Shown one piece after another: positions 54,114-63,368 of a DNA stretch of 64,000 nucleotides (positions are counted from its first letter, which is position 1; each line of letters starts with the position of its first letter). A program made the translations under genes and the position numbers. The stretch is taken from contig NZ_JNCK01000001.1 of the NCBI RefSeq assembly GCF_000731955.1, positions 186,001 to 250,000 of the forward strand, in the 5' to 3' direction. Source of the stretch: Halomonas zincidurans B6. Lineage in GTDB: Bacteria; Pseudomonadota; Gammaproteobacteria; Pseudomonadales; Halomonadaceae. The notes beneath the pieces are model-generated. The model saw only the letters and a program-made list of their open reading frames with translations, made no database searches and had not been told where the DNA came from.

Positions 54114-55310
54114 ATGCAGTTCGTCGATGAAGCCTCGATCATCGTGGAAGCCGGCAATGGCGGCAACGGTTGCCTGAGTTTCCGCCGCGAGAAGTACGTG
54201 CCCAAGGGCGGTCCCGATGGCGGCGATGGCGGTCATGGCGGCAGCGTCTACCTGATCGGTGACGACGCGCTGAACACCCTGATCGATTTCAAGTACCAGC
54301 GCTTCTACAAGGCCCAGAACGGCCAGCCGGGCCAGGGTCGCCAGATGAGCGGCAAGGCCGGCGACGAGCTGCACGTCAAGGTGCCGGTGGGCACCACGGT
54401 GATCGACGAGGACTCCCTCGAGGTGATCGCCGACGTCACCGAGATCGGCCAGGTGGTGCTGGTCGCCCAGGGTGGCCGTCGCGGGCTGGGCAACATCCAC
54501 TTCAAGTCATCGACCAATCGCGCGCCGCGGCGCACCACGCCGGGCACGCCGGGCGAGCGCCGCAACCTGCGCCTGGAGATGAAGGTGATGGCCGATGTCG
54601 GCCTGCTGGGCATGCCCAACGCCGGCAAGTCGACGCTGATCCGCGCGGTGTCGGCGGCCAAGCCCAAGGTCGCCAACTACCCGTTCACCACGCTGGTGCC
54701 CAATCTGGGGGTGGTCAAGCTGGGCACCCACGAGCACTTCGTGATGGCCGACGTGCCGGGGTTGATCGAGGGCGCCTCCGACGGCGCGGGGCTGGGGCTG
54801 CGCTTCCTCAAGCACCTGACCCGCACGCGGCTGCTGTTGCATGTGGTCGATGTCGCGCCATTCGACGAATCGGACCCGGTGGAGTCGGCCCGGGCCATCG
54901 CCCGCGAACTCGAGCAGTTCTCCCCGGCGCTGGCCGAGCGGCCGCGCTGGCTGGTACTCAACAAGCTCGATTTGCTGCACGAGGACGAACGCGAGACGCG
55001 CGCCCAGGCGATCGTCGACGCGCTGGACTGGCAGGGCCCGGTGTTTCGCATTTCGGCGATCGCCGGCGAGGGCACCGCGCCGCTGGTCCAGGCGGTCTAT
55101 CGCTGGCTGACCGAGCAGCGCCGGCTCGAAGCCGAGGACGAGGCGGCCGCCGAGCTGGAGCGCGAGATGCGCGCGCGCATGGAAGCCGAGGCGGTGGCAC
55201 GTGCCGAGGCGCGGCTGAGTCGCAAGCGCAAGCCGGTCGAGGCCGATCAGGACGATGACGACGACTTCGACGACGATGATTATGATGTCGAGGTCGAGTA
55301 CGCCCCCTGA
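54114..55310 (+). CDS. obgE: GTPase ObgE/CgtA
   Basis: A 398-residue Obg GTPase acting in 50S assembly and stringent control. The glycine-rich Obg fold is residues 1-158 (MQFVDEASIIVEAGNGGNGC, GGPDGGDGGHGGSVY). The G domain carries G1 GMPNAGKST, G3 DVPGLIEGAS, G4 NKLD and G5 RISAIAGEG. The C-terminal tail from about 340 is charged and ends in an acidic run (DDDDDFDDDDYDVEVEYAP), longer than in non-halophiles. It follows the rplU-rpmA pair and precedes proB by 13 bp. Confidence 0.97.
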   Translation: MQFVDEASIIVEAGNGGNGCLSFRREKYVPKGGPDGGDGGHGGSVYLIGDDALNTLIDFKYQRFYKAQNGQPGQGRQMSGKAGDELHVKVPVGTTVIDEDSLEVIADVTEIGQVVLVAQGGRRGLGNIHFKSSTNRAPRRTTPGTPGERRNLRLEMKVMADVGLLGMPNAGKSTLIRAVSAAKPKVANYPFTTLVPNLGVVKLGTHEHFVMADVPGLIEGASDGAGLGLRFLKHLTRTRLLLHVVDVAPFDESDPVESARAIARELEQFSPALAERPRWLVLNKLDLLHEDERETRAQAIVDALDWQGPVFRISAIAGEGTAPLVQAVYRWLTEQRRLEAEDEAAAELEREMRARMEAEAVARAEARLSRKRKPVEADQDDDDDFDDDDYDVEVEYAP

Positions 55311-55323
55311 GGTGGAGAGTCGG

Positions 55324-56463
55324 ATGGAGAGCAACGAGCGGGCACCGGGCCGCGAGGCGCTGAGCGGCGCGCGCCGGGTGGTGGTCAAGATCGGCAGTGC
55401 GCTGCTGACCAACGACGGTCGTGGCCTCGACGAGGCCGCCATCGGTGGCTGGGTCGATCAGATCGCCGCCCTGCACGCCCGCGGCATCGAGGTGGTGCTG
55501 GTCTCGTCCGGCGCGGTGGCGGCGGGCATGGCCCGGCTGGGCTGGAGCGTGCGGCCATCGGCGGTCCACGAGCTGCAGGCCGCGGCGGCGGTGGGTCAGA
55601 CCGGCCTGGCGCAATGCTACGAAGGGCATTTCGCGCGCCACGGGCTGCGCAGCGCCCAGATCCTGCTGACCCACGACGATCTGTCCAACCGCAAGCGCTA
55701 CCTGAACGCCCGCTCGGCGCTGCGCACGCTGGTCGCTCTGCGCGTGGTGCCGGTGATCAACGAGAACGACACCGTGGTTACCGACGAGATCCGCTTCGGC
55801 GACAACGATACCCTGGGCGCGCTGGTCGCCAACCTGCTCGAGGCCGAGGCGCTGGTGATCCTCACCGATCAGGAGGGGCTGTTCGATGCCGACCCGCGCC
55901 ACAGTCCCACCGCGCAGCTGATTCACGAGGGCCGCGCCGGCGATCCGCAGCTGGCCGCGGTGGCCGGCGGCGGCGGGGCGCTGGGACGCGGCGGGATGGC
56001 CACCAAGATTCGCGCGGCGCGGCTGGCGGCGCGCTCCGGGGCGGTCACGGCGATCGCCGGCGGTCGCCAGGCCGAGGTGCTGACCCGGCTGGTCGACGGC
56101 GAACGCCTGGGTACCTTGCTGCGCCCCGAGCATGCACCGCTGGCGGCGCGCAAGCGCTGGCTGGCCGGGCAACTGCAGGTGTGCGGCAGCCTGACGCTGG
56201 ATGCCGGCGCGGTCAGCGTGCTGCGCGATCGCGGTTCGAGTCTGCTGCCGGTCGGCGTCAAGGCGGTCAGCGGTCGGTTCGTGCGCGGCGACATGGTGGT
56301 CTGCGTCGACGAGCAGGGCGAGCGGGTCGCCAAGGGGCTGGTCAACTACGGCAGCGACGAGGCGGCGCGGATCGTCGGCCGGCCGAGTCACCAGATCGAG
56401 GCGATCCTCGGCTACATGGAAGCCCCGGAGCTGATTCACCGCGACAATCTGGTGGTCATCTAA
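55324..56463 (+). CDS. proB: Glutamate 5-kinase
   Basis: A 379-residue amino-acid kinase with a C-terminal PUA domain. It catalyses ATP-dependent phosphorylation of glutamate, the first and feedback-inhibited step of proline synthesis. Landmarks are VVVKIGSALLTNDGRGL, VVLVSSGAVAAGMARL, NENDTVVTDEIRFGDNDTLGALVA and LTDQEGLFDADPR; the PUA domain runs from about residue 285 (LTLDAGAVSVLRDRGSSLLPVGV). Proline is a compatible solute, so this gene also matters for osmoadaptation. The ATG at 55324 is 13 bp after obgE. Confidence 0.97.
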   Translation: MESNERAPGREALSGARRVVVKIGSALLTNDGRGLDEAAIGGWVDQIAALHARGIEVVLVSSGAVAAGMARLGWSVRPSAVHELQAAAAVGQTGLAQCYEGHFARHGLRSAQILLTHDDLSNRKRYLNARSALRTLVALRVVPVINENDTVVTDEIRFGDNDTLGALVANLLEAEALVILTDQEGLFDADPRHSPTAQLIHEGRAGDPQLAAVAGGGGALGRGGMATKIRAARLAARSGAVTAIAGGRQAEVLTRLVDGERLGTLLRPEHAPLAARKRWLAGQLQVCGSLTLDAGAVSVLRDRGSSLLPVGVKAVSGRFVRGDMVVCVDEQGERVAKGLVNYGSDEAARIVGRPSHQIEAILGYMEAPELIHRDNLVVI

Positions 56464-56492
56464 CCCTTGCAGGCCAGGCGTCATGCGTTCTG

Positions 56493-56521
56493 TGGCAAGC
56501 CACGCTGGCGCGTGATAGAAT
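56493..56521 (+). promoter_or_regulatory. rpsT promoter
   Basis: -35-like TGGCAA, 17 bp, -10 TAGAAT, about 130 bp before rpsT. The -35 matches the consensus at only three of six positions. Confidence 0.5.
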
Positions 56522-56653
56522 GCCGCATCCTCTCAGACATGGCCCGTGACCAACGCATTCGCTGCGGCATGGCCAGACCGGTTTGGAAGTATCTGATTAC
56601 CGAATCGGATCAAACACTTACACCGCATTTTATGGTTCTCCAAGGAGATTACG

Positions 56654-56920
56654 GTGGCGAATACCAAGCAAGCAAAAAAGCGTGCCCGTCAGGCCGAACA
56701 GCGTCGCAAGCACAACGCCAGTCAGCGCTCGATGGTGCGTACCTACATCAAGCGCGTGATCAAGGCGGTGCAGGGCGGCGATCATGCCCAGGCCATGGAT
56801 GCCTTCAAGGCGGCGCAGCCGGTCATCGACCGCATCGCCGACAAGGACGCGATTTCCAAGAAGAAGGCCGCGCGCCTGAAGAGCCGCCTCAACAAGCGGG
56901 TCAAGGCGCTGGCTGCGTAA
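56654..56920 (+). CDS. rpsT: 30S ribosomal protein S20
   Basis: An 88-residue basic ribosomal protein with the S20 pattern (ANTKQAKKRARQAEQRRKHNAS, RTYIKRV, KKKAARLKSRLNKRVKAL). The start codon is GTG at 56654 with an AAGGAGA ribosome site 8 bp upstream; a weak start codon is also a hallmark of autogenously controlled rpsT (UUG in E. coli). A terminator follows. Confidence 0.98.
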   Translation: MANTKQAKKRARQAEQRRKHNASQRSMVRTYIKRVIKAVQGGDHAQAMDAFKAAQPVIDRIADKDAISKKKAARLKSRLNKRVKALAA

Positions 56921-56972
56921 GCCGGACGTCGCTGCGGTGCCCCGCCCGGCCCAACGGGCGGCGGGGGACTCG

Positions 56973-57001
56973 AGAAAAACCGGCTGCGGCCGGTTTTTTT
57001 G
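56973..57001 (+). terminator. rpsT terminator
   Basis: AAACCGGC-TGCG-GCCGGTT followed by a T7 run. A second GC stem (CCCGCC / GGCGGG) lies just upstream at about 56940-56966. Confidence 0.92.
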
Positions 57002-57061
57002 TGCATGCCGTTTGCCGAGGCGGGGTGATGAGCCCGCGCACGAGCTAGGACACGGAAAGGG

Positions 57062-58744
57062 ATGAGCACGGTGCAGCCCGACGACGAACCCAATAGAGTC
57101 GCGCATGATGCGCAGGACGATCCAGCCTCGCTGGATGCCCCGGCCGCTGGCGATGCCGCGCCGAGCGATGCGGCACCGGGCGCCGTAGCGGGGCGTGCGA
57201 CGCCGGCGAGCGGCGGCCTGCTGCGCTCGGGGATGGTGGTCAGTGCGATGACCATGCTGTCGCGGGTACTCGGGCTGGCGCGGGACGTGACGATCGCCGC
57301 GCTGTTCGGCGCCGGCAGCGGCGCGGATGCGTTCTTCGTCGCCTTCAAGATTCCCAACTTCCTGCGTCGGCTGTTCGCCGAGGGCGCGTTCAACCAGGCG
57401 TTCGTGCCGGTGCTCTCGGAATACGCCTCCCGGCGTGCCCGCGAAGAAGTGCGCGAGCTGCTCGACGCCGTGGCCGGCAGTCTGGCGGTGGTGCTGGCGT
57501 TGATGACCGCGCTGGCGATCGTGCTGGCGCCCTGGCTGGCGCTGATCTTTGCCCCGGGCTTTGCCCGCGATCCCGACAAGCTGGCGCTGACCGCCGAGAT
57601 GCTGCGGCTGACCTTCCCCTATCTGCTGCTGATCTCGCTGACGGCGTTCTCGGGCAGCGTGCTCAATACCTGGAATCGCTTCGCGGTGCCGGCGTTCACG
57701 CCGGTGCTGCTCAATCTGGCGCTGATCGGCGCAGCGGTGGCGCTGACGCCGTGGATGAGCGTGCCGTCGATGGCGCTGGCCTGGGGCGTGCTGATCGCCG
57801 GCGCCGCCCAGCTGGCGTTCCAGGTGCCGTTCCTGGCCCGGCTGGGGCTGCTGCCGCGACCCTGGCCGAACTTCCGTCATCCCGGCGTCCGGCGCATCCT
57901 GTGGCTGATGGCGCCGGCGCTGTTCGGCGTCTCGGTGTCGCAGATCAACCTGTTGCTGGATACCGTGCTGGCCTCGCTGCTCGCCGACGGCAGCGTGTCG
58001 TGGCTTTATTATTCGGATCGTCTGGTGGAGCTGCCGCTGGGCGTGTTCGGCGTGGCGCTGGGCACGGTGATCCTGCCGGCACTGTCCAGGCGCCACGCCG
58101 AACGCTCGGCCGAACACTTCGCGCAGATGCTCGACTGGGCGCTGCGCGCGGTGCTGCTGCTGGGCCTGCCGGCGGCGCTGGCATTGGAGGTGCTCGCCGA
58201 ACCGCTGCTGGTCAGCCTGTTCCACTACGGGGCGATGACCGATCGCGATATCGCCATGGCGGCGATGAGCCTGCGCGCCTATGCCCTGGGGCTGGTCGCC
58301 TTCATGCTGATCAAGGTGCTGGCGCCGGGCTACTTCGCCCGCCAGGACACCGCCACGCCGGTCAAGATCGGGGTGGTCGCGATGATCGCCAACATGATCC
58401 TCAATCTGGCCTTGATCCTGCCGCTGGCCCACGCCGGGCTGGCGCTGGCCACCGCGCTGTCGGCGTTTCTCAACGCCGGGCTGCTGGCGCGCGGGCTGCG
58501 TCGTCGCGGGGTGCTGGCGTTTCAGCCCGGCTGGGGGCGCTTTGCCTTGCAGTTGCTGGGCGGCTGCACGCTGATGACGCTGGCGTTGTGGTGGTTCGCG
58601 CCGGACTGGCAGGTATGGCTGGAGTGGGGCGTATGGCGCCGGGCCGGCACATTGGCCGCGCTGGTGACGGGAGGCGCCGGGGTGTACTTCGCCTGGCTGG
58701 CAGCGACCGGCGTGCGCGTGCGCCACTTCAAGCTGCGCAGCTGA
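57062..58744 (+). CDS. murJ: Lipid II flippase MurJ
   Basis: A 560-residue MOP-superfamily transporter that flips lipid II across the inner membrane for peptidoglycan synthesis. About 14 hydrophobic helices follow SGMVVSAMTMLSRVLGLARDV; the conserved FVAFKIPNFLRRLFAEGAFNQAFVPV segment contains the central Arg residues needed for lipid II binding. Residues 1-50 are an extra Asp/Ala/Pro-rich cytoplasmic tail not usual in the family; an internal start nearer residue 50 is possible but no strong ribosome site supports it. It sits alone between rpsT and ribF. Confidence 0.95.
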   Translation: MSTVQPDDEPNRVAHDAQDDPASLDAPAAGDAAPSDAAPGAVAGRATPASGGLLRSGMVVSAMTMLSRVLGLARDVTIAALFGAGSGADAFFVAFKIPNFLRRLFAEGAFNQAFVPVLSEYASRRAREEVRELLDAVAGSLAVVLALMTALAIVLAPWLALIFAPGFARDPDKLALTAEMLRLTFPYLLLISLTAFSGSVLNTWNRFAVPAFTPVLLNLALIGAAVALTPWMSVPSMALAWGVLIAGAAQLAFQVPFLARLGLLPRPWPNFRHPGVRRILWLMAPALFGVSVSQINLLLDTVLASLLADGSVSWLYYSDRLVELPLGVFGVALGTVILPALSRRHAERSAEHFAQMLDWALRAVLLLGLPAALALEVLAEPLLVSLFHYGAMTDRDIAMAAMSLRAYALGLVAFMLIKVLAPGYFARQDTATPVKIGVVAMIANMILNLALILPLAHAGLALATALSAFLNAGLLARGLRRRGVLAFQPGWGRFALQLLGGCTLMTLALWWFAPDWQVWLEWGVWRRAGTLAALVTGGAGVYFAWLAATGVRVRHFKLRS

Positions 58745-58785
58745 GTTCGCCGGCGATAGCCTGCCGTTGATATGCAGTGCGGCGG

Positions 58786-58814
58786 CTGTCAAGGCCACCC
58801 CCCTTCGTTATAAT
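58786..58814 (+). promoter_or_regulatory. ribF-ileS-lspA promoter
   Basis: -35 CTGTCA, exactly 17 bp, perfect -10 TATAAT, giving a start about 43 nt before ribF. The leader is too short for an FMN riboswitch. Confidence 0.75.
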
Positions 58815-58863
58815 CGAAGGCTTTCCCGGTGCTTGATGGGCTATTTCCGAACGTGAAGGACGT

Positions 58864-59943
58864 ATGCAACTGATTCGCGGCTTGCACAATTTGACGGCGG
58901 AGCATCGGGGGTGCGTGGCGACCATCGGCAATTTCGATGGCGTGCACCGCGGGCACCAGGCGATCCTTGACCAGCTGCGCGACCGTGCCGCCGCGCTGGG
59001 ACGGCCGGTGACGGTGGTGATCTTCGAGCCGCAGCCGCGCGAATACTTCGCCGGCGACCAGGCGCCGCCGCGGCTCACCCGGCTGCGCGACAAGGTCCGC
59101 CTGCTCGCCGAACACGGCGCCGAGCGGGTGGTCTGCCTGCCATTCAACGAGACGCTGCGCAGCCTGACCGCGCGGGCGTTCATCGATAGGGTGCTGGTCG
59201 ACGGGCTGGGCGTCCGCCATCTGGTGGTGGGCGACGATTTCCGCTTCGGCTGCGACCGGGTCGGCGACTTCGCGCTGCTGCGCGAGGTTGGCGAGGCACG
59301 CGGCTTCGTCGTCGAGCATACCCGCACCTTCGTGCTCGACGACGAGCGGGTTTCGAGTTCGCGGGTGCGCACGCTGCTGGCCAGCGGCAACTTCGCCCAG
59401 GCCCAGCGCATGCTGGGCCGGCCCTATCGGCTGGCGGGACGCGTGGTGCGCGATCAGCAACTGGGCCGCACGATCGGCGTGCCCACCGCCAACCTGCCGC
59501 TGCTGCCCGGGCCGATGGCGCTGCGCGGCGTGTATGCCGTGCTCCCCCGCCTCGCCGATGGGCGCGAGTTCACCGGCGTCGCCAACATCGGCTGGCGGCC
59601 GACGGTGGGCACGCCGCGGCCGGTACTCGAGGTGCATCTGTTCGATTTCGACGGCGATCTCTACGGCCAGCGCATCACCGTGGTGCCCTGCGCGCGGCTG
59701 CGCGGCGAGCTGACCTTCGACGGGCTCGAGGCGCTCAAGCGCCAGATTCATCGCGACCAGGCGCGGGCGCGGAACTATTTCCGCGACATCGCACTGCCGG
59801 GAGACGCTTCTCCGGGCGACGCCTCGCCGGGCGCGGCGGACGACGCGACGTGGCACTCCTTTCTGGCATCGGCGCCGCTGGCGGCGATGCCGGCGACTTC
59901 CGAATTCCCGGCGGCGGGAGCCGCCGACAACGACGACGGCTGA
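58864..59943 (+). CDS. ribF: Bifunctional riboflavin kinase / FAD synthetase
   Basis: A 359-residue enzyme making FMN and FAD. The N-terminal nucleotidyltransferase domain has TIGNFDGVHRGHQ and VGDDFRFGCDRVGDF; the C-terminal flavokinase domain has GRTIGVPTANLPLL, GVYAV and TGVANIGWRPTVG. Residues after about 315 form an extra Ala/Asp/Pro-rich tail containing two GDASPG-type repeats, not part of the known fold. It leads the ribF-ileS-lspA-fkpB-ispH cluster; ileS starts 10 bp downstream. Confidence 0.96.
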   Translation: MQLIRGLHNLTAEHRGCVATIGNFDGVHRGHQAILDQLRDRAAALGRPVTVVIFEPQPREYFAGDQAPPRLTRLRDKVRLLAEHGAERVVCLPFNETLRSLTARAFIDRVLVDGLGVRHLVVGDDFRFGCDRVGDFALLREVGEARGFVVEHTRTFVLDDERVSSSRVRTLLASGNFAQAQRMLGRPYRLAGRVVRDQQLGRTIGVPTANLPLLPGPMALRGVYAVLPRLADGREFTGVANIGWRPTVGTPRPVLEVHLFDFDGDLYGQRITVVPCARLRGELTFDGLEALKRQIHRDQARARNYFRDIALPGDASPGDASPGAADDATWHSFLASAPLAAMPATSEFPAAGAADNDDG

Positions 59944-59953
59944 CTCCAAGGCT

Positions 59954-62794
59954 ATGAGCGACTACAAGCACACCCTCAACCTGCCAGAAACCGACTTCCC
60001 GATGCGCGGCAATCTGCCCAAGCGGGAACCGGCGCGCCTCGCGCGCTGGCAGGAGCTCGATCTCTACCAGCGGCTGCGCGAGACCGGGCAGGGGCGCGAA
60101 TCCTTCGTGCTCCACGATGGCCCTCCCTACGCCAATGGCAGCATCCATATCGGTCACGCCGTCAACAAGATCCTCAAGGACATCATCGTCAAGGCCAAGG
60201 GCCTGGCGGGTTTCGACGCGCCCTACGTGCCGGGCTGGGATTGCCACGGGCTGCCCATCGAGCACAAGATCGAGACCACTCATGGCAAGCATCTGCCGCC
60301 GGAGCAGGCCCGCGCGCTGTGCCGCGAGTACGCCGGCGAGCAGATCCAGGGCCAGCGTGCGGATTTCGAGCGCCTCGGGGTGGTCGGCGACTGGGCGCAT
60401 CCCTACCGCTCGATGGACTTCGCCAACGAGGCCGGCGAGGTGCGTGCGCTGGCCGAGATGGTCCGCCACGGTTACGTGTTCAAGGGGCTCAAGCCGGTCA
60501 ACTGGTGCTTCGATTGCGGTTCGGCGCTGGCCGAGGCCGAGGTCGAGTATGCCGACAAGCAGTCCGATGCCATCGACGTGGCCTTTGCCTGCGCCGACGA
60601 CGCCAAGCTGGCCGCGGCGTTCGGTCTGAGCGCATTGCCCAAGTCCGCCGCCGCGGTGATCTGGACCACCACGCCGTGGACCATTCCCGCCAACCAGGCG
60701 CTCAACGTGCACCCGGCGTTCAGCTACGCGCTGGTCGATGTCGGCGAGCGGCTGTTGCTGCTGGCCGAGGAGCTGGTGGAGAGCTGTCTGGCGCGTTTCG
60801 GCCTGCACGGCGAGGTGATCGCCACCGCCCAGGGCGAGGCGCTGGATCTGATCGAATTCCGCCACCCATTCTACGATCGCCGCTCGCCGATCTACCTGGC
60901 GGATTACGTGGGCATCGACGAGGGCAGCACCGGCATCGTCCATTCGGCACCGGCCTACGGCTTGGACGACTTCGTGACCTGCCGTGCCCACGGCATGGCG
61001 TTCAGCGAGATCGAGAGCCCGGTACAGGGCAACGGCGTCTACGTCGACGAGCTGCCGCTGTTCGGCGGCCAGATGATCTGGAAGGCCAACCCGCAGATCG
61101 TCGCCAAGCTCGAGGAGGTCGGCGCGCTGCTGGCCCATCAAAAGATCACCCACAGCTACATGCATTGCTGGCGGCACAAGACGCCGGTGATCTACCGTGC
61201 CACCGCGCAGTGGTTCGTGGGCATGGACATCCGCGGCGCGGACGGCAGGACGCTGCGCGAGTGCGCGCTGGACGGCATCGAGGCGACCCAGTTCGTGCCG
61301 GCCTGGGGCAAGGCGCGGCTGCACTCGATGATCGCCAACCGTCCCGACTGGTGCATCTCGCGCCAGCGCAACTGGGGCGTGCCGATCCCGTTCTTCCTGC
61401 ACAAGGCGAGCGGCGAGCTGCACCCGCGCACCCTCGAGCTGATGGAGGCGGCAGCCGAGCGCATCGAGGCCGAGGGCATCGACGCCTGGTTTCGTCTCGA
61501 CCCCGCCGAGCTGCTCGGCGACGAGGCCGGTGACTACGAGAAGGTCACCGATACCCTCGACGTGTGGTTCGACTCCGGCACCACCCACTGGCATGTGCTG
61601 CGCGGCTCCCATGCGCTGGGCCACGCGCAGGGCCCGCGTGCCGACCTGTACCTGGAAGGCTCCGACCAGCACCGCGGCTGGTTTCACTCGTCGCTGCTGA
61701 CCGGCTGCGCGATCGACGGCCATCCGCCCTACAAGGGGCTGCTGACCCACGGTTTCACCGTCGACGCCCAGGGCCGCAAGATGTCCAAGTCGGTGGGCAA
61801 CGTGATCGCCCCGCAGGAGGTGATGGACAAGCTCGGTGCCGACATCCTGCGGCTGTGGGTCGCCTCCACCGATTACTCCGGCGAGATGGCGGTCTCCGAC
61901 GAGATATTGAAGCGTACCGCCGACGTCTACCGGCGCATCCGCAACACCTCGCGGTTCCTGCTCGCCAATCTCAACGGCTTCGACCCGGCGCGCGACGCCA
62001 TCGCCTTCGGCGACATGCTGGCGCTGGATCAGTGGGTGGTCGATCGGGCCGCCCAGTTGCAGGTGCGTATCGAGCAGGCGTACGAGGAATACCGCTTCCT
62101 CGATGTCTATCAGCAGGTGCACACCTTCTGTGCGCGGGAGCTGGGCGGTTTCTACCTCGACGTGATCAAGGATCGCCAGTACACCACCCAGGCCGATTCC
62201 CTGGCCCGCCGCAGCTGCCAGACCGCGCTCTATCACGTGGTCGAGGCGCTGGCCCGCTGGATCGCGCCGATCCTGAGTTTCACCGGCGAGGAGGTCTACG
62301 AGCACATCCCCGGCGAGCGCCGCGACAGCGTGCTGCTGGAGCGCTTCTACACCGGGCTGGCCACGCTCGACGAGGGCGCCGAGTTCGGCCGCGACTTCTG
62401 GGAGCGGGTGCTGCAGGTCAAGCAGGCGGTCAACAAGTGCCTGGAGGACGCGCGCAACGCCAAGCAGATCAAGAACGGCCTGGCCGCCGAGGTCACCCTC
62501 TACGCCAGCGACGAGCTGCGCGAGACGCTGGGCCGGCTGGGCGACGAACTGCGCTTCGTGCTGCTGACCAGCGAGGTGCATCTGGCCTCCCGGGACGCTG
62601 GCGGCGCGGCGCAGGCCGAGGCCAGCGAACTCGAGGGGTTGCGGGTCGCGGTCGCGCCCAGCGCCCACGCCAAGTGCGAGCGTTGCTGGCAGCATCGCCC
62701 GGATGTCGGCAGCCACGCCGAGCACCCGGACCTGTGCGGTCGCTGCATCAGCAACCTGCCGGACGGCCCCGGGGAGGCGCGGCATTATGCCTGA
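59954..62794 (+). CDS. ileS: Isoleucyl-tRNA synthetase
   Basis: A 946-residue class I aminoacyl-tRNA synthetase. The HIGH signature is in GPPYANGSIHIGHAVNK and KMSKS in GRKMSKSVGN. The editing (CP1) domain runs from about residue 185 with VIWTTTPWTIPANQALNVHP. The C-terminal zinc finger (CERCWQH and CGRCISNL) is complete, the bacterial type I pattern. It is translationally close to ribF (10 bp) and its stop overlaps lspA by 8 bp. Confidence 0.98.
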   Translation: MSDYKHTLNLPETDFPMRGNLPKREPARLARWQELDLYQRLRETGQGRESFVLHDGPPYANGSIHIGHAVNKILKDIIVKAKGLAGFDAPYVPGWDCHGLPIEHKIETTHGKHLPPEQARALCREYAGEQIQGQRADFERLGVVGDWAHPYRSMDFANEAGEVRALAEMVRHGYVFKGLKPVNWCFDCGSALAEAEVEYADKQSDAIDVAFACADDAKLAAAFGLSALPKSAAAVIWTTTPWTIPANQALNVHPAFSYALVDVGERLLLLAEELVESCLARFGLHGEVIATAQGEALDLIEFRHPFYDRRSPIYLADYVGIDEGSTGIVHSAPAYGLDDFVTCRAHGMAFSEIESPVQGNGVYVDELPLFGGQMIWKANPQIVAKLEEVGALLAHQKITHSYMHCWRHKTPVIYRATAQWFVGMDIRGADGRTLRECALDGIEATQFVPAWGKARLHSMIANRPDWCISRQRNWGVPIPFFLHKASGELHPRTLELMEAAAERIEAEGIDAWFRLDPAELLGDEAGDYEKVTDTLDVWFDSGTTHWHVLRGSHALGHAQGPRADLYLEGSDQHRGWFHSSLLTGCAIDGHPPYKGLLTHGFTVDAQGRKMSKSVGNVIAPQEVMDKLGADILRLWVASTDYSGEMAVSDEILKRTADVYRRIRNTSRFLLANLNGFDPARDAIAFGDMLALDQWVVDRAAQLQVRIEQAYEEYRFLDVYQQVHTFCARELGGFYLDVIKDRQYTTQADSLARRSCQTALYHVVEALARWIAPILSFTGEEVYEHIPGERRDSVLLERFYTGLATLDEGAEFGRDFWERVLQVKQAVNKCLEDARNAKQIKNGLAAEVTLYASDELRETLGRLGDELRFVLLTSEVHLASRDAGGAAQAEASELEGLRVAVAPSAHAKCERCWQHRPDVGSHAEHPDLCGRCISNLPDGPGEARHYA

Positions 62795-63326
62795 CATGCG
62801 GCCTGAGCCGGATACGGCCGAGGGCGACCAGCAGGCGGCGCCGATGCGCCGGCCGTTGCGCTGGCTGTGGCTGTCGCTGCTGGTCGTGGTGCTCGACCTG
62901 GGCAGCAAGGCGCTGGCCAGCAACCTGCTGATCTATGGGCAGCCGGTGGAGCTGCTGCCGGTCTTCGACCTGACGTTGCTGTACAACACCGGCGCGGCGT
63001 TCAGCTTTCTGGCCACGTCCGGCGGCTGGCAGCGTTGGCTGTTCGCGCTGCTCGCGGTGGGCGCCAGCGTCGGCCTGAGCATCTGGCTGACCCGGCTGAA
63101 ACGTGGCGAGGTGCTGCTGGCCGGCTCGCTGGCACTGATCATCGGCGGCGCGCTGGGCAATCTCTATGATCGCCTGGTGCGCGGCTATGTGGTGGATTTT
63201 CTCTCCTTCCACTGGTCAAACAGCTATTACTTTCCCGCCTTCAACCTGGCCGACACGGCCATCACCCTGGGGGCGATCGGGCTGATTATCGAAACTCTGC
63301 GTGATGCCCGGCGTCCAAGGGCCTGA
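62787..63326 (+). CDS. lspA: Prolipoprotein signal peptidase II
   Basis: A 179-residue polytopic aspartyl protease that cleaves signal peptides of diacylated prolipoproteins. Four hydrophobic helices are visible. The two catalytic Asp lie in LIIGGALGNLYDRLVRGYVVDF and FNLADTAITLG. The start at 62787 overlaps the ileS end and has a GGGGAGG site; an ATG three codons later is a possible alternative. The first 20 residues are an acidic/polar tail. Confidence 0.96.
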   Translation: MPDMRPEPDTAEGDQQAAPMRRPLRWLWLSLLVVVLDLGSKALASNLLIYGQPVELLPVFDLTLLYNTGAAFSFLATSGGWQRWLFALLAVGASVGLSIWLTRLKRGEVLLAGSLALIIGGALGNLYDRLVRGYVVDFLSFHWSNSYYFPAFNLADTAITLGAIGLIIETLRDARRPRA

Positions 63327-63368
63327 TACGCCCCAAGTGGCCGAATATGCAAAGTGGAGCGCGATGAG

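Noticed and set aside
58815..58863. FMN riboswitch upstream of ribF
   Set aside because: The promoter leaves only about 43 nt of leader, far too short, and no conserved riboswitch core is seen.
59735..62923. Very long minus-strand open frame (over 1000 codons) opposite ribF, ileS and lspA
   Set aside because: GC-rich codon bias opens antisense frames; the plus-strand genes have full family motifs and the antisense product is low-complexity without domains. The same holds for the long frame opposite rapA (34296-37163) and opposite rpoD (17257-19038).
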